A stretch of 29,903 nucleotides of DNA from CAYUBI01 sp964443005 (GTDB taxonomy: Bacteria > Margulisbacteria > Riflemargulisbacteria > GWF2-35-9 > CAYUBI01). The DNA lies in NCBI GenBank assembly GCA_964443005.1, contig CAYUBI010000015.1, forward strand, positions 1 to 29,903, given 5' to 3'. This document shows, piece by piece, positions 1 to 6,841 of the stretch (position 1 is the stretch's first letter; the number at the start of each line of letters is the position of its first letter). A program made the position numbers and the translations under genes. The notes under the pieces were generated by a model. It had not been told where the DNA came from. It searched no databases and was given only the letters and a program-made list of their open reading frames with translations.

Positions 1-37
1 AACAGTGGTAAAAAAACAAATTTTTGAACTATGCTTA

Positions 38-1240
38 TCAGGAAGGTGAACCAGCAATCGCTTGAGCCATTAAAGCAACTTGTTTTATTTCATTGACATC
101 ATGAACCCGTAGAATCGCAACATGATTCATAACACTAATCGCTGTAGCTGCAGCATCTCCGAAAACACGATTTTCTACTGATTTTCCTAAAATATCTCCA
201 ATAAACTTTTTACGCGAAAACCCAACAACCAACGGAATACCGAGACCTTTAAACCAGCTACTTTTTTGAAGAAGCTCTAAATTATGCGCCATTGTTTTTC
301 CAAAACCAATTCCTGGATCAACCCACAAATTATTTCGCAATACACCTGCATTTAAGGCCATCTCAATTTTTTCTTGCAAATACTGATATACTTCGACAAC
401 AACATTCTCATAATTAATATGATCTTGCATCATTTTGGGCGTTCCTTTCATATGCATCAATATAACGCCTGATTGACGCTTCACTACAAGCGGCAACATC
501 AGAACATCTGCAGTTAATGCAGAAATATCATTAACGATATCAGCACCTGCATCAAGAGCTTGCGCTGCTACACGACTTTTAGTAGTATCAATCGAAATTA
601 AAATTTTATGTCGTTTTCGAATCGATTGAATAATAGGTATAACTCGCTGCAACTCTTCGGTTTCAGTTATTGGATCAGAACCCGGGCGTGAGGACTCGCC
701 GCCAATATCAAGAATCTGTGCACCAGCTGCAATTAAAGCATCTGCCTGTGCATTAGCAGCCAACAACGAAACAAACTTGCCGCCATCACTAAATGAATCT
801 GGAGTCACATTCAAAATACCCATAATAATAGGGCCTTGAGAATAAGCTAAGGTTTGTTGCCTGCGTGTAAACAAGGAATACGGTTGTTGAACATGCTGAA
901 TCACGTTACGAAATTTATTAGCTATATTGCTTAACCCAAAGGCCTGTTTTTCCAGAGAACTGATAATATAATCTAAAGCCTGTTGAGATGCGCCCACAAC
1001 CATATCAGTACCATTAACACTATGTGTAATCGATTTTCGATGAACTGCAGCTTCTGCTCCTTTAGATAAAAACTCTTGTTTAATAATATTCGCTGCTATC
1101 ACAGGTACATTTGTTAGATAAAAAAGCCAATAAGCTAGTTTTGACAACATAATCTGCTTACCCTCTGAAGATACCTGAACCTGAGTCATTAGCGCTGAAA
1201 TATACAGTGAAGGTGTCTGAATCGGAATAATTGTTATCAT
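38..1240 (-). CDS. folP: Dihydropteroate synthase, long form with N-terminal extension
   Basis: It condenses 6-hydroxymethyl-dihydropterin pyrophosphate with p-aminobenzoate to dihydropteroate in cytosolic folate synthesis. Numbering from an upstream TTG at 1246, the pterin-binding barrel starts at IMGILNVTPDSFSDGG (141-156), followed by DIGGESSRPG (180-189), SIDTT (218-222), ND (239-240), DPGIGFGK (320-327), GFSRKKF (342-348) and RVHDV near the C-terminus. All core catalytic and substrate-binding motifs are present. About 140 residues precede the barrel, whereas the common form is about 280 residues in total. The block around AANIIKQEFLSKGAEAAVHR matches my memory of the long folP form in some Clostridia and Deltaproteobacteria. 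The start is either TTG 1246, overlapping the pabC stop, or ATG 1240, which I chose because neither has a clear Shine-Dalgarno. It is the last gene seen of the ispE-pabB-pabC-folP group. Confidence 0.95.
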   Translation of the reverse strand: MITIIPIQTPSLYISALMTQVQVSSEGKQIMLSKLAYWLFYLTNVPVIAANIIKQEFLSKGAEAAVHRKSITHSVNGTDMVVGASQQALDYIISSLEKQAFGLSNIANKFRNVIQHVQQPYSLFTRRQQTLAYSQGPIIMGILNVTPDSFSDGGKFVSLLAANAQADALIAAGAQILDIGGESSRPGSDPITETEELQRVIPIIQSIRKRHKILISIDTTKSRVAAQALDAGADIVNDISALTADVLMLPLVVKRQSGVILMHMKGTPKMMQDHINYENVVVEVYQYLQEKIEMALNAGVLRNNLWVDPGIGFGKTMAHNLELLQKSSWFKGLGIPLVVGFSRKKFIGDILGKSVENRVFGDAAATAISVMNHVAILRVHDVNEIKQVALMAQAIAGSPS

Positions 1241-1242
1241 AG

Positions 1243-2046
1243 TCAAAATTTCTTAGTCAATTCACTAATCCACGGATGTACAAAATATCGACGATCACCA
1301 TAACGCGAAATAGGCACAACTCCTATAATAGAATTTGTCAAAAATGCATGATCAAACAACGAACAGTCCATAACTGCAATCGGCTTGACATAGGTAATGA
1401 TTCCATTTGCTGAAGCCAATTGAAGAATTTTTTGACGAATAATTCCCGGAATTACCGGATAATCCAATGATGGTGTAAATAAGGTATCTCCTTTCATAAA
1501 AAACACATTACTATAGGAACCCTCGCATAACCACCCAGCATCATCACCTATCAAACATTCAAACCACTGATTAGACATTGCTTCTTCACGAGCCAATTGA
1601 TAAAATAAATAATTGGTTGTTTTTAAAGTCCAATCTACTGTTTTCCATTTTGGTTTTTTAAATTGCGATAGCCCAACATTAACGCCTCGATGATAGTCTT
1701 TAATAGTAGGCAACACTAAAGAAAAACAGAGTATTATTTCATTAAAATGTGTTTCTTGCTTAGAAAGAACAATCTTAATTCGACCCATCTGGATATTGTT
1801 TTTTTCAACTAAGTCTAACAGATGTGCAGTTAGTGTTGCTTCTCCTGGATGAGATATCCCTAATTTTTCAGCAGATTTAATTAATCGATAAAGGTGCTCC
1901 TCAAGAAAGATTGCCTCACCATTGCTAACCTTCAGTGTTTCAAAAATACCCCGACCAAATAAATATGATTCATCTAATACAGATACTGACGCATTTGACG
2001 TGAATTCAATCACACCATTCACGCTACAGTACGGATACTGGCTCAT
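1243..2046 (-). CDS. pabC: Aminodeoxychorismate lyase (class IV PLP aminotransferase fold)
   Basis: It is predicted to release pyruvate from 4-amino-4-deoxychorismate, giving p-aminobenzoate. With a TTG at 2055 as residue 1, the fold-type IV features are: an N-terminal ESYLFGRGIFET block (29-40), the probable PLP lysine K145 in WTLKTTNYL, the E178-GSYSN cofactor loop, and PGIIRQ (203-208) binding PLP phosphate. Length is normal for the family. Class IV also contains branched-chain and D-amino-acid aminotransferases, which share these motifs. The PabC call rests mainly on the position between pabB and folP. The ATG at 2046 (MSQYPYC) is preferred over the TTG three codons upstream. Either start overlaps the 3' end of pabB, so translation is probably coupled. 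Confidence 0.85.
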   Translation of the reverse strand: MSQYPYCSVNGVIEFTSNASVSVLDESYLFGRGIFETLKVSNGEAIFLEEHLYRLIKSAEKLGISHPGEATLTAHLLDLVEKNNIQMGRIKIVLSKQETHFNEIILCFSLVLPTIKDYHRGVNVGLSQFKKPKWKTVDWTLKTTNYLFYQLAREEAMSNQWFECLIGDDAGWLCEGSYSNVFFMKGDTLFTPSLDYPVIPGIIRQKILQLASANGIITYVKPIAVMDCSLFDHAFLTNSIIGVVPISRYGDRRYFVHPWISELTKKF

Positions 2047-3496
2047 AATATGCAATCATCGTTTCCATTAATGCTTGAGCTTTATACAAGGTTTCTTGAT
2101 ATTCATTCTCTGGAACAGATTCGGCTACTATACCAGCCCCAACATGAATATAAGCTTGATTATCAGTTACCAAAATCGTTCGAATAATAATATTTAAATC
2201 TATGTCACCATTAAAGCCAATAAAGCCAGCAGACCCGGTATAAAATCCTCGGCTATGACATTCTAGTTCATCAATAATTTGTATAGCCCGAATCTTAGGT
2301 GTTCCAGTGATGGTTCCACCTGGAAAAATTGCACGAAAAATATCCATTATTGAAATATTCGTGTGTTGTGTTGCAGAAATACTTGAAACAATGTGAATGA
2401 CCTTTGCATATTCTTCTGTTACGAAAAGTTCATCTACACTCACACTACCAAATTTGCTCACCTTCCCAAGATCATTGCGCTCTAAATCAACCAACATAAT
2501 ATGTTCTGCTCGCTCTTTTTCATTGATCAACAATTCAGCAGTTAATTTGATGTCATCAATTTCTGTATTTCCACGAGGACTAGTTCCTGCAATGGGTCGC
2601 GTATAAAGCTGTTGCCCAATTTTTTGAATTAGCCGTTCTGGCGAAGAACTAACCAAAGCATAATCTGGACATTCAATAAAAAATGAAAACGGCGCTGGAT
2701 TCTTTTTTCGAAGTAAAGCATATAAACATAACGGATCTTCGCAAAAATCAATACTCAAGCGTTGAGCTAAATTAACTTGATATACGTCCCCTATCGCAAT
2801 ATATGTTTTAGCTTTTCTAACCATGTACTTATATTCTTCCAGCGATGTATCACTCTGAAATCGAGACTCCCGTGCCAAGGCCTGCACGTCAACTGGACAA
2901 ACAGGACAGAGCAATTGAAGATAAAATAGTTCAATTTCACGATAAGCTTCAATCTCTTGTAATTCATTTTTGAAATTATATACTGTTTTTGCCACATAAA
3001 GTTTTTGCGTGTAATGATCAACTACAACCATTTTATCTGTACGCAATAAAACAAGATCATCGAGCTCAATATCGCGCTTTTGCCGTGCTAAATTCAGTGG
3101 CTCCATATACTGCAAAAAATCATATGCAACAATAACTACCCATCCACCCAAACAATAAGGAATTGCTGGAGTTAACACTTGTGTCGAGTGATACTGTTTC
3201 AATATATTATCAAGCTCGTCAATTATCTGTTTGTTTTCATTGCCCTGAAGCAACCCTATCTCATTACAGGTGTCGCAATACAACTTTCCATCCCGCACAC
3301 GAATAATTTCAGCTGGCTCTATCCCAAAAAAAGAATACCGTGATAATAAAGGATTAGCTGATAACGACTCAAAAATAAATGAATAACTCCCAGTCCGAAT
3401 TGACCGAAACATTTCCAAAATATCCTGACCATTATACGCATAACATTTATAAAATATGTGCATTTGCTCGTTATTTTCAAATAGTTGCGTTAACAT
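2024..3496 (-). CDS. pabB: Aminodeoxychorismate synthase component I (PabB/TrpE family)
   Basis: It is a chorismate-binding enzyme of 490 residues that aminates chorismate at C4 on the route to p-aminobenzoate. The N-terminal TrpE/PabB domain includes GSYSFIFESL (36-45). The catalytic domain has SSSPERL (283-289), PIAGTSPRG (301-309), EHIMLVDLERNDLGKV (331-346) and FPGGTITGTPKIRA (391-404). The family includes anthranilate synthase TrpE. Adjacent pabC and folP favour PabB. A303 stands where E. coli PabB has its catalytic lysine (PIKGT), so the motif reads like TrpE; I recall that some PabB proteins, such as that of Bacillus subtilis, also lack this lysine. No glutaminase partner (PabA/TrpG) is in the window. 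The gene starts 16 nt after ispE stops. Confidence 0.85.
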   Translation of the reverse strand: MLTQLFENNEQMHIFYKCYAYNGQDILEMFRSIRTGSYSFIFESLSANPLLSRYSFFGIEPAEIIRVRDGKLYCDTCNEIGLLQGNENKQIIDELDNILKQYHSTQVLTPAIPYCLGGWVVIVAYDFLQYMEPLNLARQKRDIELDDLVLLRTDKMVVVDHYTQKLYVAKTVYNFKNELQEIEAYREIELFYLQLLCPVCPVDVQALARESRFQSDTSLEEYKYMVRKAKTYIAIGDVYQVNLAQRLSIDFCEDPLCLYALLRKKNPAPFSFFIECPDYALVSSSPERLIQKIGQQLYTRPIAGTSPRGNTEIDDIKLTAELLINEKERAEHIMLVDLERNDLGKVSKFGSVSVDELFVTEEYAKVIHIVSSISATQHTNISIMDIFRAIFPGGTITGTPKIRAIQIIDELECHSRGFYTGSAGFIGFNGDIDLNIIIRTILVTDNQAYIHVGAGIVAESVPENEYQETLYKAQALMETMIAYYEPVSVL

Positions 3497-3512
3497 AACC
3501 GTAGGATATCCT

Positions 3513-4406
3513 TCACATGAATGATTGAGAAGACATCAGTGATTGGGTCATGAAAACTGAATAGCCAGTTGTATGTCGCTGAAGATAATCATAGCCCTGC
3601 TCCTGTTCTTTTTGTGAAGCAAACACCCCAAAACACGTAGAGCCGCTTCCACTCATTAAAGTAGCTAATGCACCAGCAGCAGAAATATCTTCTTTTATTT
3701 TTTGAATCTCAGGAAAAAGCATTATTGCCGGACTTTCAAGATCATTAAACAAATTTTTAGCTATTTCATGGGGTGTTAAACCTTGCGTTGGAAACAGGCT
3801 TAACTTCTGCATCCAATTTAAAGCTTGCTCACGACAACTACTTAAACTATGACGATACAAAGCATAAACATCAGCTGTAAAAAGCGCCAGTCCTGGATTC
3901 ACCAATACAAAATAAAGTATAGGCAACATAACAGATTGCAACTGTTCGCCACGCCCAGTTGCGATGGCTGATCCACCCATTAACGTAAAAGCAACATCTG
4001 AGCCTACTGCTTCAGCGCATTCTTTTTGAGCTTCAAATGATAACTGTAAATTGAAGAGTTGATTGATTGCTTTTATGATAGTTGAAGCATTGCTACTACC
4101 CCCAGCTAAGCCTCCACCTATAGGAATTTTTTTTTCTATTATCACTGAAATACCTTTGATTAATCCAAATTTTTTTTTCATTAAGTAATATGTTTTTGCA
4201 ATTAAATTACTTTCATCTAAAGGAAAACCTGAAAATTGGCACTGTAATTCACATGTGGGATGAGCAATTTTTTTAACATCTAAAACATCGTGTAAAGTTA
4301 TCGCTTGCATTAAAGAAGATAATTCATGATATCCATCCAAGCGTTTATTTAAAATGGCTAAAACAAGATTAATTTTTGCATTCGCGAAAAAAGATAGAGT
4401 TGACAT
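3513..4406 (-). CDS. ispE: 4-diphosphocytidyl-2-C-methyl-D-erythritol kinase
   Basis: It phosphorylates CDP-methylerythritol with ATP in the non-mevalonate (MEP) isoprenoid pathway. It is a GHMP kinase of 297 residues, the usual length. The substrate-site lysine K11 lies in ANAKINLVLAI, followed by RLDGYHEL. The glycine-rich ATP loop is PIGGGLAGGSSNAS (95-108), with D137 in AVGSDVAF, and the C-terminal GHMP motif is LMSGSGSTCFGVF (249-261). The gene follows a hairpin terminator, so it probably heads the folate group. There is no Shine-Dalgarno before the ATG. A TTTAAT element at 4421-4416 would place the transcript start 2-3 nt before the ATG, but its -35 region is poor, so this promoter is tentative. 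Confidence 0.96.
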   Translation of the reverse strand: MSTLSFFANAKINLVLAILNKRLDGYHELSSLMQAITLHDVLDVKKIAHPTCELQCQFSGFPLDESNLIAKTYYLMKKKFGLIKGISVIIEKKIPIGGGLAGGSSNASTIIKAINQLFNLQLSFEAQKECAEAVGSDVAFTLMGGSAIATGRGEQLQSVMLPILYFVLVNPGLALFTADVYALYRHSLSSCREQALNWMQKLSLFPTQGLTPHEIAKNLFNDLESPAIMLFPEIQKIKEDISAAGALATLMSGSGSTCFGVFASQKEQEQGYDYLQRHTTGYSVFMTQSLMSSQSFM

Positions 4407-4426
4407 AAAGGCGTGATTAAATGAAT

Positions 4427-4458
4427 AAAAAAAGGGAGGCTTGATTTAGCCTCCCTTT
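4427..4458 (-). terminator. Rho-independent terminator after the parvulin gene
   Basis: A perfect 11-bp inverted repeat (AAAGGGAGGCT at 4431-4441 and its complement at 4448-4458) encloses a 6-nt loop. On the minus strand the stem is followed by a run of seven T residues (plus-strand A run 4427-4433). It begins 9 nt downstream of the parvulin stop codon and separates that gene from ispE. Confidence 0.93.
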
Positions 4459-4466
4459 CAAGATCG

Positions 4467-5309
4467 CTATTTCTTAGTTACAAGTAGCTCTGAGTACATT
4501 TCATGAGGAACATCTTTAGTCGCTTTTTCTAGCAACTTATCCAACAATTCTTTTTGTTTCTGTTGCTTTAAGTAAGCTTTTACTTCATCTTGAACATCAT
4601 TAAACTCGGGTTGATAACCAGCTTTTTTCTCTAAAACCTTTATAATATGCCAACCAAACTGGGTCTGAACTGGTTCACTAGCATTTCCTGCTTCCAAAGC
4701 AAAAGCTGCATCTTCAAAAGGCTTAACCATTCGGCCTTTTGCAAACCAACCTAAATTTCCACCTTGCGCACCACTAGGATCTATTGAATATTCTTTAGCC
4801 AATTTTGAAAAACTTTCACCTTTTTTTAATTGATCATTGATTTGCTTAATCGTTGCTTCATCTTTAACTAAAATATGGCTAGCATTCACTTGATCCTGCT
4901 TATAAAAAGTTGCTTTATTAGCAGTAAAATACTTTTTTGCTTCAGTTGCAGAAATAACAGATTTTTCTTCAATTTCATTTTTCAAAAAAGCAGCCATCAT
5001 AACTTGCTTTTTAATATCATCCAGCTGTTTTTTTACTTCCTTGTTTTGATCATATCCAGCTTTTTTTGATAATTCATAGATCATATAATCTTTTTGAAGC
5101 TCTTGAAGTAACATTTTTTTGCCTTCTGGAGAACCATAGTATTGTTTATATTGTTCTGGTAAAGAATTCACTTTCGCCTCAAATTCTTTAACTGTAATTT
5201 GCGTTTCTCCCACTTTTAATATCACTTTATCGTCTTTATTTAATGACAACTTAAATCCAGAACCCATCACTACAGCTATCCCTAACAAAATTATGGCTAC
5301 TCTTTTCAT
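4467..5309 (-). CDS. Exported parvulin-type peptidyl-prolyl isomerase (SurA/PrsA-like)
   Basis: It is a predicted folding catalyst for exported proteins, in the periplasm or attached to the inner membrane. Residues 1-19 form a signal peptide or N-terminal anchor with a hydrophobic core (VAIILLGIAVVMG) and no lipobox cysteine, unlike PrsA. Residues 28-130 are a helical SurA/PrsA-like chaperone part. A single PpiC rotamase domain spans about 141-230, from NASHILVKDE through GAQGGNLGWFAKGRMVKPFEDAAF to TQFGWHIIKVLEKK, and the tail is rich in Lys and Gln. Length (280) suits one-domain family members. A strong Shine-Dalgarno AAGGAG lies 9 nt before the ATG. The gene has its own promoter and a hairpin terminator, so it appears monocistronic. 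Confidence 0.92.
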   Translation of the reverse strand: MKRVAIILLGIAVVMGSGFKLSLNKDDKVILKVGETQITVKEFEAKVNSLPEQYKQYYGSPEGKKMLLQELQKDYMIYELSKKAGYDQNKEVKKQLDDIKKQVMMAAFLKNEIEEKSVISATEAKKYFTANKATFYKQDQVNASHILVKDEATIKQINDQLKKGESFSKLAKEYSIDPSGAQGGNLGWFAKGRMVKPFEDAAFALEAGNASEPVQTQFGWHIIKVLEKKAGYQPEFNDVQDEVKAYLKQQKQKELLDKLLEKATKDVPHEMYSELLVTKK

Positions 5310-5342
5310 AAAACCGAACTCCTTTTCAAAAAATTTATGATT

Positions 5343-5371
5343 ATTATAGATTGGAATTTCAGTTATTGAAA
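5343..5371 (-). promoter_or_regulatory. Promoter of the parvulin gene
   Basis: On the minus strand a perfect TATAAT lies at 5348-5343, with a weak -35 (TTTCAA, 5371-5366) at a 17-nt spacing. The predicted start near 5336 gives a leader of about 26 nt carrying AAGGAG before the ATG at 5309. Confidence 0.6.
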
Positions 5372-5382
5372 GAGGTGAATTT

Positions 5383-5967
5383 TTACACTTTGACTATTCG
5401 AAGGTTTATCTTAAATAATTGACAAAAATAATCACCTTTTTTAATAGCTCCTTCATGTTCGTTTAATCGTGGATGAATGGAATGATAAGCCAAAACAAGC
5501 TCATCTTTTTGAAAATATGCTTTTATTTTTTTAACTGATTGCATATGTGGCCGATCAAATCCATCAGCAATACGCAATAATGCTATTAACTTTTGAACTT
5601 TTTCTTGATCTTTTGTAGATAATTCCATCATTTCTGGAAAATCAGAAGTAGGAAGAGCTTTTCGATGAAAACGTGTCATACAGGCTATCATTATTTTTTC
5701 TCGATCTGAAAGCCACGAAAATTTAGTTTCATAAATAATCTTATAACTTGTTTTATGATGTCCTTCATATCCTTGACTAATTCCTATATCATGTAATAAG
5801 GCTGCTGCTTCTAATAAAATTCTCCATTTTTTTCTTAATTTGTGAAGCCGCTTTGTTTCATCAAAAAATTCAACAGCTATAGCTGCAACTTGTCGTTGAT
5901 GTAATTGATCCACCATTGTGAATTTTTCACTAAACATAATAATGTCATTGATATTTTGCACTTTCAC
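5383..5967 (-). CDS. Stand-alone HD-domain protein resembling the Ppx/GppA C-terminal domain
   Basis: It is a predicted metal-dependent phosphohydrolase of 194 residues with unknown substrate. The HD signature includes H23, H59-D60 in ALLHDIG, H70-H71 in YEGHHKTSY, H101 in RFHRK and D135 in RIADGFDRPH (132-141). The last two blocks are typical of the HD domain that follows the ASKHA phosphatase part in Ppx/GppA exopolyphosphatases. The ASKHA domain is absent here, and I see no split partner nearby. The first codon is GTG. A perfect TATAAT ends 7 nt before it and there is no Shine-Dalgarno, so the message is predicted to be leaderless. A second possible start is the ATG at 5937. Assignment to the HD superfamily is firm; the biochemical role is not. 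Confidence 0.82.
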   Translation of the reverse strand: MKVQNINDIIMFSEKFTMVDQLHQRQVAAIAVEFFDETKRLHKLRKKWRILLEAAALLHDIGISQGYEGHHKTSYKIIYETKFSWLSDREKIMIACMTRFHRKALPTSDFPEMMELSTKDQEKVQKLIALLRIADGFDRPHMQSVKKIKAYFQKDELVLAYHSIHPRLNEHEGAIKKGDYFCQLFKINLRIVKV

Positions 5968-5984
5968 TATAAATATTATATCAT
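5956..5984 (+). promoter_or_regulatory. Promoter of pth, overlapping a divergent promoter
   Basis: TTGCAC (5956-5961), a 17-nt spacer and TATCAT (5979-5984) lie ahead of the pth ATG at 5992, placing +1 at about 5991. On the opposite strand TATAAT (5980-5975) ends 7 nt before the GTG of the HD gene. The two -10 elements share bases inside a 24-bp intergenic gap, so the genes probably compete for polymerase. Confidence 0.6.
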
Positions 5985-5991
5985 TTGATTT

Positions 5992-6591
5992 ATGGATACG
6001 ATATTAATAATTGGTTTAGGTAATCCAGGTATACGATATAACAATACACGACATAATAGTGGATTTATGTGTGTTGAAGCTTGTGAAAAAAATTATTTTT
6101 GTAAACCAACAGAAAAAAAATTTGATATTCTAATTTCAAGTACTTCGTTATATGGGAAAAAAATTCTTTTTGGTTGTCCTCAAACTTTTATGAATTGTTG
6201 TGGCGAATCTATTTATAATCTTATTTCTTATTATAAAATTCCTTTACATCAACTACTAATTATTTATGATGACTTTGCTTTACCTTTTGGTAAGCTTCGA
6301 TTACGAAATCAAGGCAGTGCAGGTGGACATAATGGGATTAAATCTATTATTAATTATTTAGGTAATACTTTTCCTCGAATTAAAATAGGTATAGGAGCGC
6401 CGCCTTCTGAAGTCGATTGTTCTAATTATGTGTTAGGTTTATTTTCTCGTCTTGAATTAAATCATTTAGAAAATATATATCCAACTATTATTAAATTAAT
6501 CGATATTTTTTGTCAAAAAGGATTTGATTCAACTAAAACATTTTTATCAACAATAAATGATCCACAGAATGGGGATAAGTTAGGTGGATAA
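5992..6591 (+). CDS. pth: Peptidyl-tRNA hydrolase
   Basis: It cleaves the ester bond of peptidyl-tRNAs that drop off stalled ribosomes, recycling tRNA in the cytosol. All classic Pth catalytic and binding positions are visible: N11 in GLGNPG, H21 in TRHNSGF, N68 in QTFMNCCGE, D93 in IIYDDFALPFG, and N114 in GSAGGHNGIKSI. At 199 residues it is a normal length. Base composition is strikingly AT-rich, like dnaN and recF and unlike genes farther out, in keeping with its place beside the origin. The 3' end carries DnaA-box-like sequences. There is no Shine-Dalgarno before the ATG, and a TATCAT -10 lies 7 nt upstream, predicting leaderless translation. Confidence 0.97.
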   Translation: MDTILIIGLGNPGIRYNNTRHNSGFMCVEACEKNYFCKPTEKKFDILISSTSLYGKKILFGCPQTFMNCCGESIYNLISYYKIPLHQLLIIYDDFALPFGKLRLRNQGSAGGHNGIKSIINYLGNTFPRIKIGIGAPPSEVDCSNYVLGLFSRLELNHLENIYPTIIKLIDIFCQKGFDSTKTFLSTINDPQNGDKLGG

Positions 6592-6840
6592 CTAAAGAAT
6601 CAATGAGGATAATTACTCTAGTTACTTATTTTTGAATGAGTTATTAGTTAGTTATACAAAAGAAACATCAAAGTTATCCATAATGAATGTGGATAATATT
6701 GATTAACAAACCCATATAAGGTATAGTTAAGTATAACTTATGCACATTTCCACAAGCCTTATTACTATTATGATTAATATATATATAATTTAATACTAAT
6801 AGTAATATATAGAAAATGTTAACGAGAAAGGAATAGTAAT
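6559..6840. other. Candidate chromosomal replication origin (oriC) between pth and dnaN
   Basis: The 250-bp gap before dnaN and the last codons of pth hold a cluster of DnaA-box sequences (consensus TTATNCACA). Perfect boxes are TGTGGATAA at 6688-6696 (minus) and TTATGCACA at 6738-6746 (plus). One-mismatch boxes are TGATCCACA 6559-6567, GGTGGATAA 6583-6591 (minus), TTATACAAA 6652-6660 and TTATCCATA 6674-6682. ATTTCCACA at 6746-6754 differs from TTTTCCACA by one base. An almost pure A/T stretch follows (about 6757-6815), suitable as a DNA-unwinding element, with TAA-TAG-TAA triplets at 6797-6805 resembling a DnaA-trio. The dnaN-recF neighbourhood and the G/C skew change across this point support the call. 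The dnaA gene is not in the window. Whether this is the single active origin is an inference. Confidence 0.75.
6761..6806. repeat. Inverted repeat flanking the AT tract of the candidate origin
   Basis: ATTACTATTA (6761-6770) and its exact complement TAATAGTAAT (6797-6806) flank 26 nt made only of A and T apart from one G. As DNA it may help unwinding or cruciform formation at the origin; as RNA it would form a weak hairpin in a dnaN leader. Confidence 0.7.
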
Positions 6841-6841
6841 T

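Noticed and set aside
1..37. A gene on the minus strand running off the left edge
   Set aside because: Only 37 bases remain after folP. A TTG frame is possible but too short to support.
4407..4466. A folate-sensing (THF) riboswitch before the folate genes
   Set aside because: The 60-nt gap is filled by the terminator hairpin of the preceding gene and leaves no room for an aptamer.
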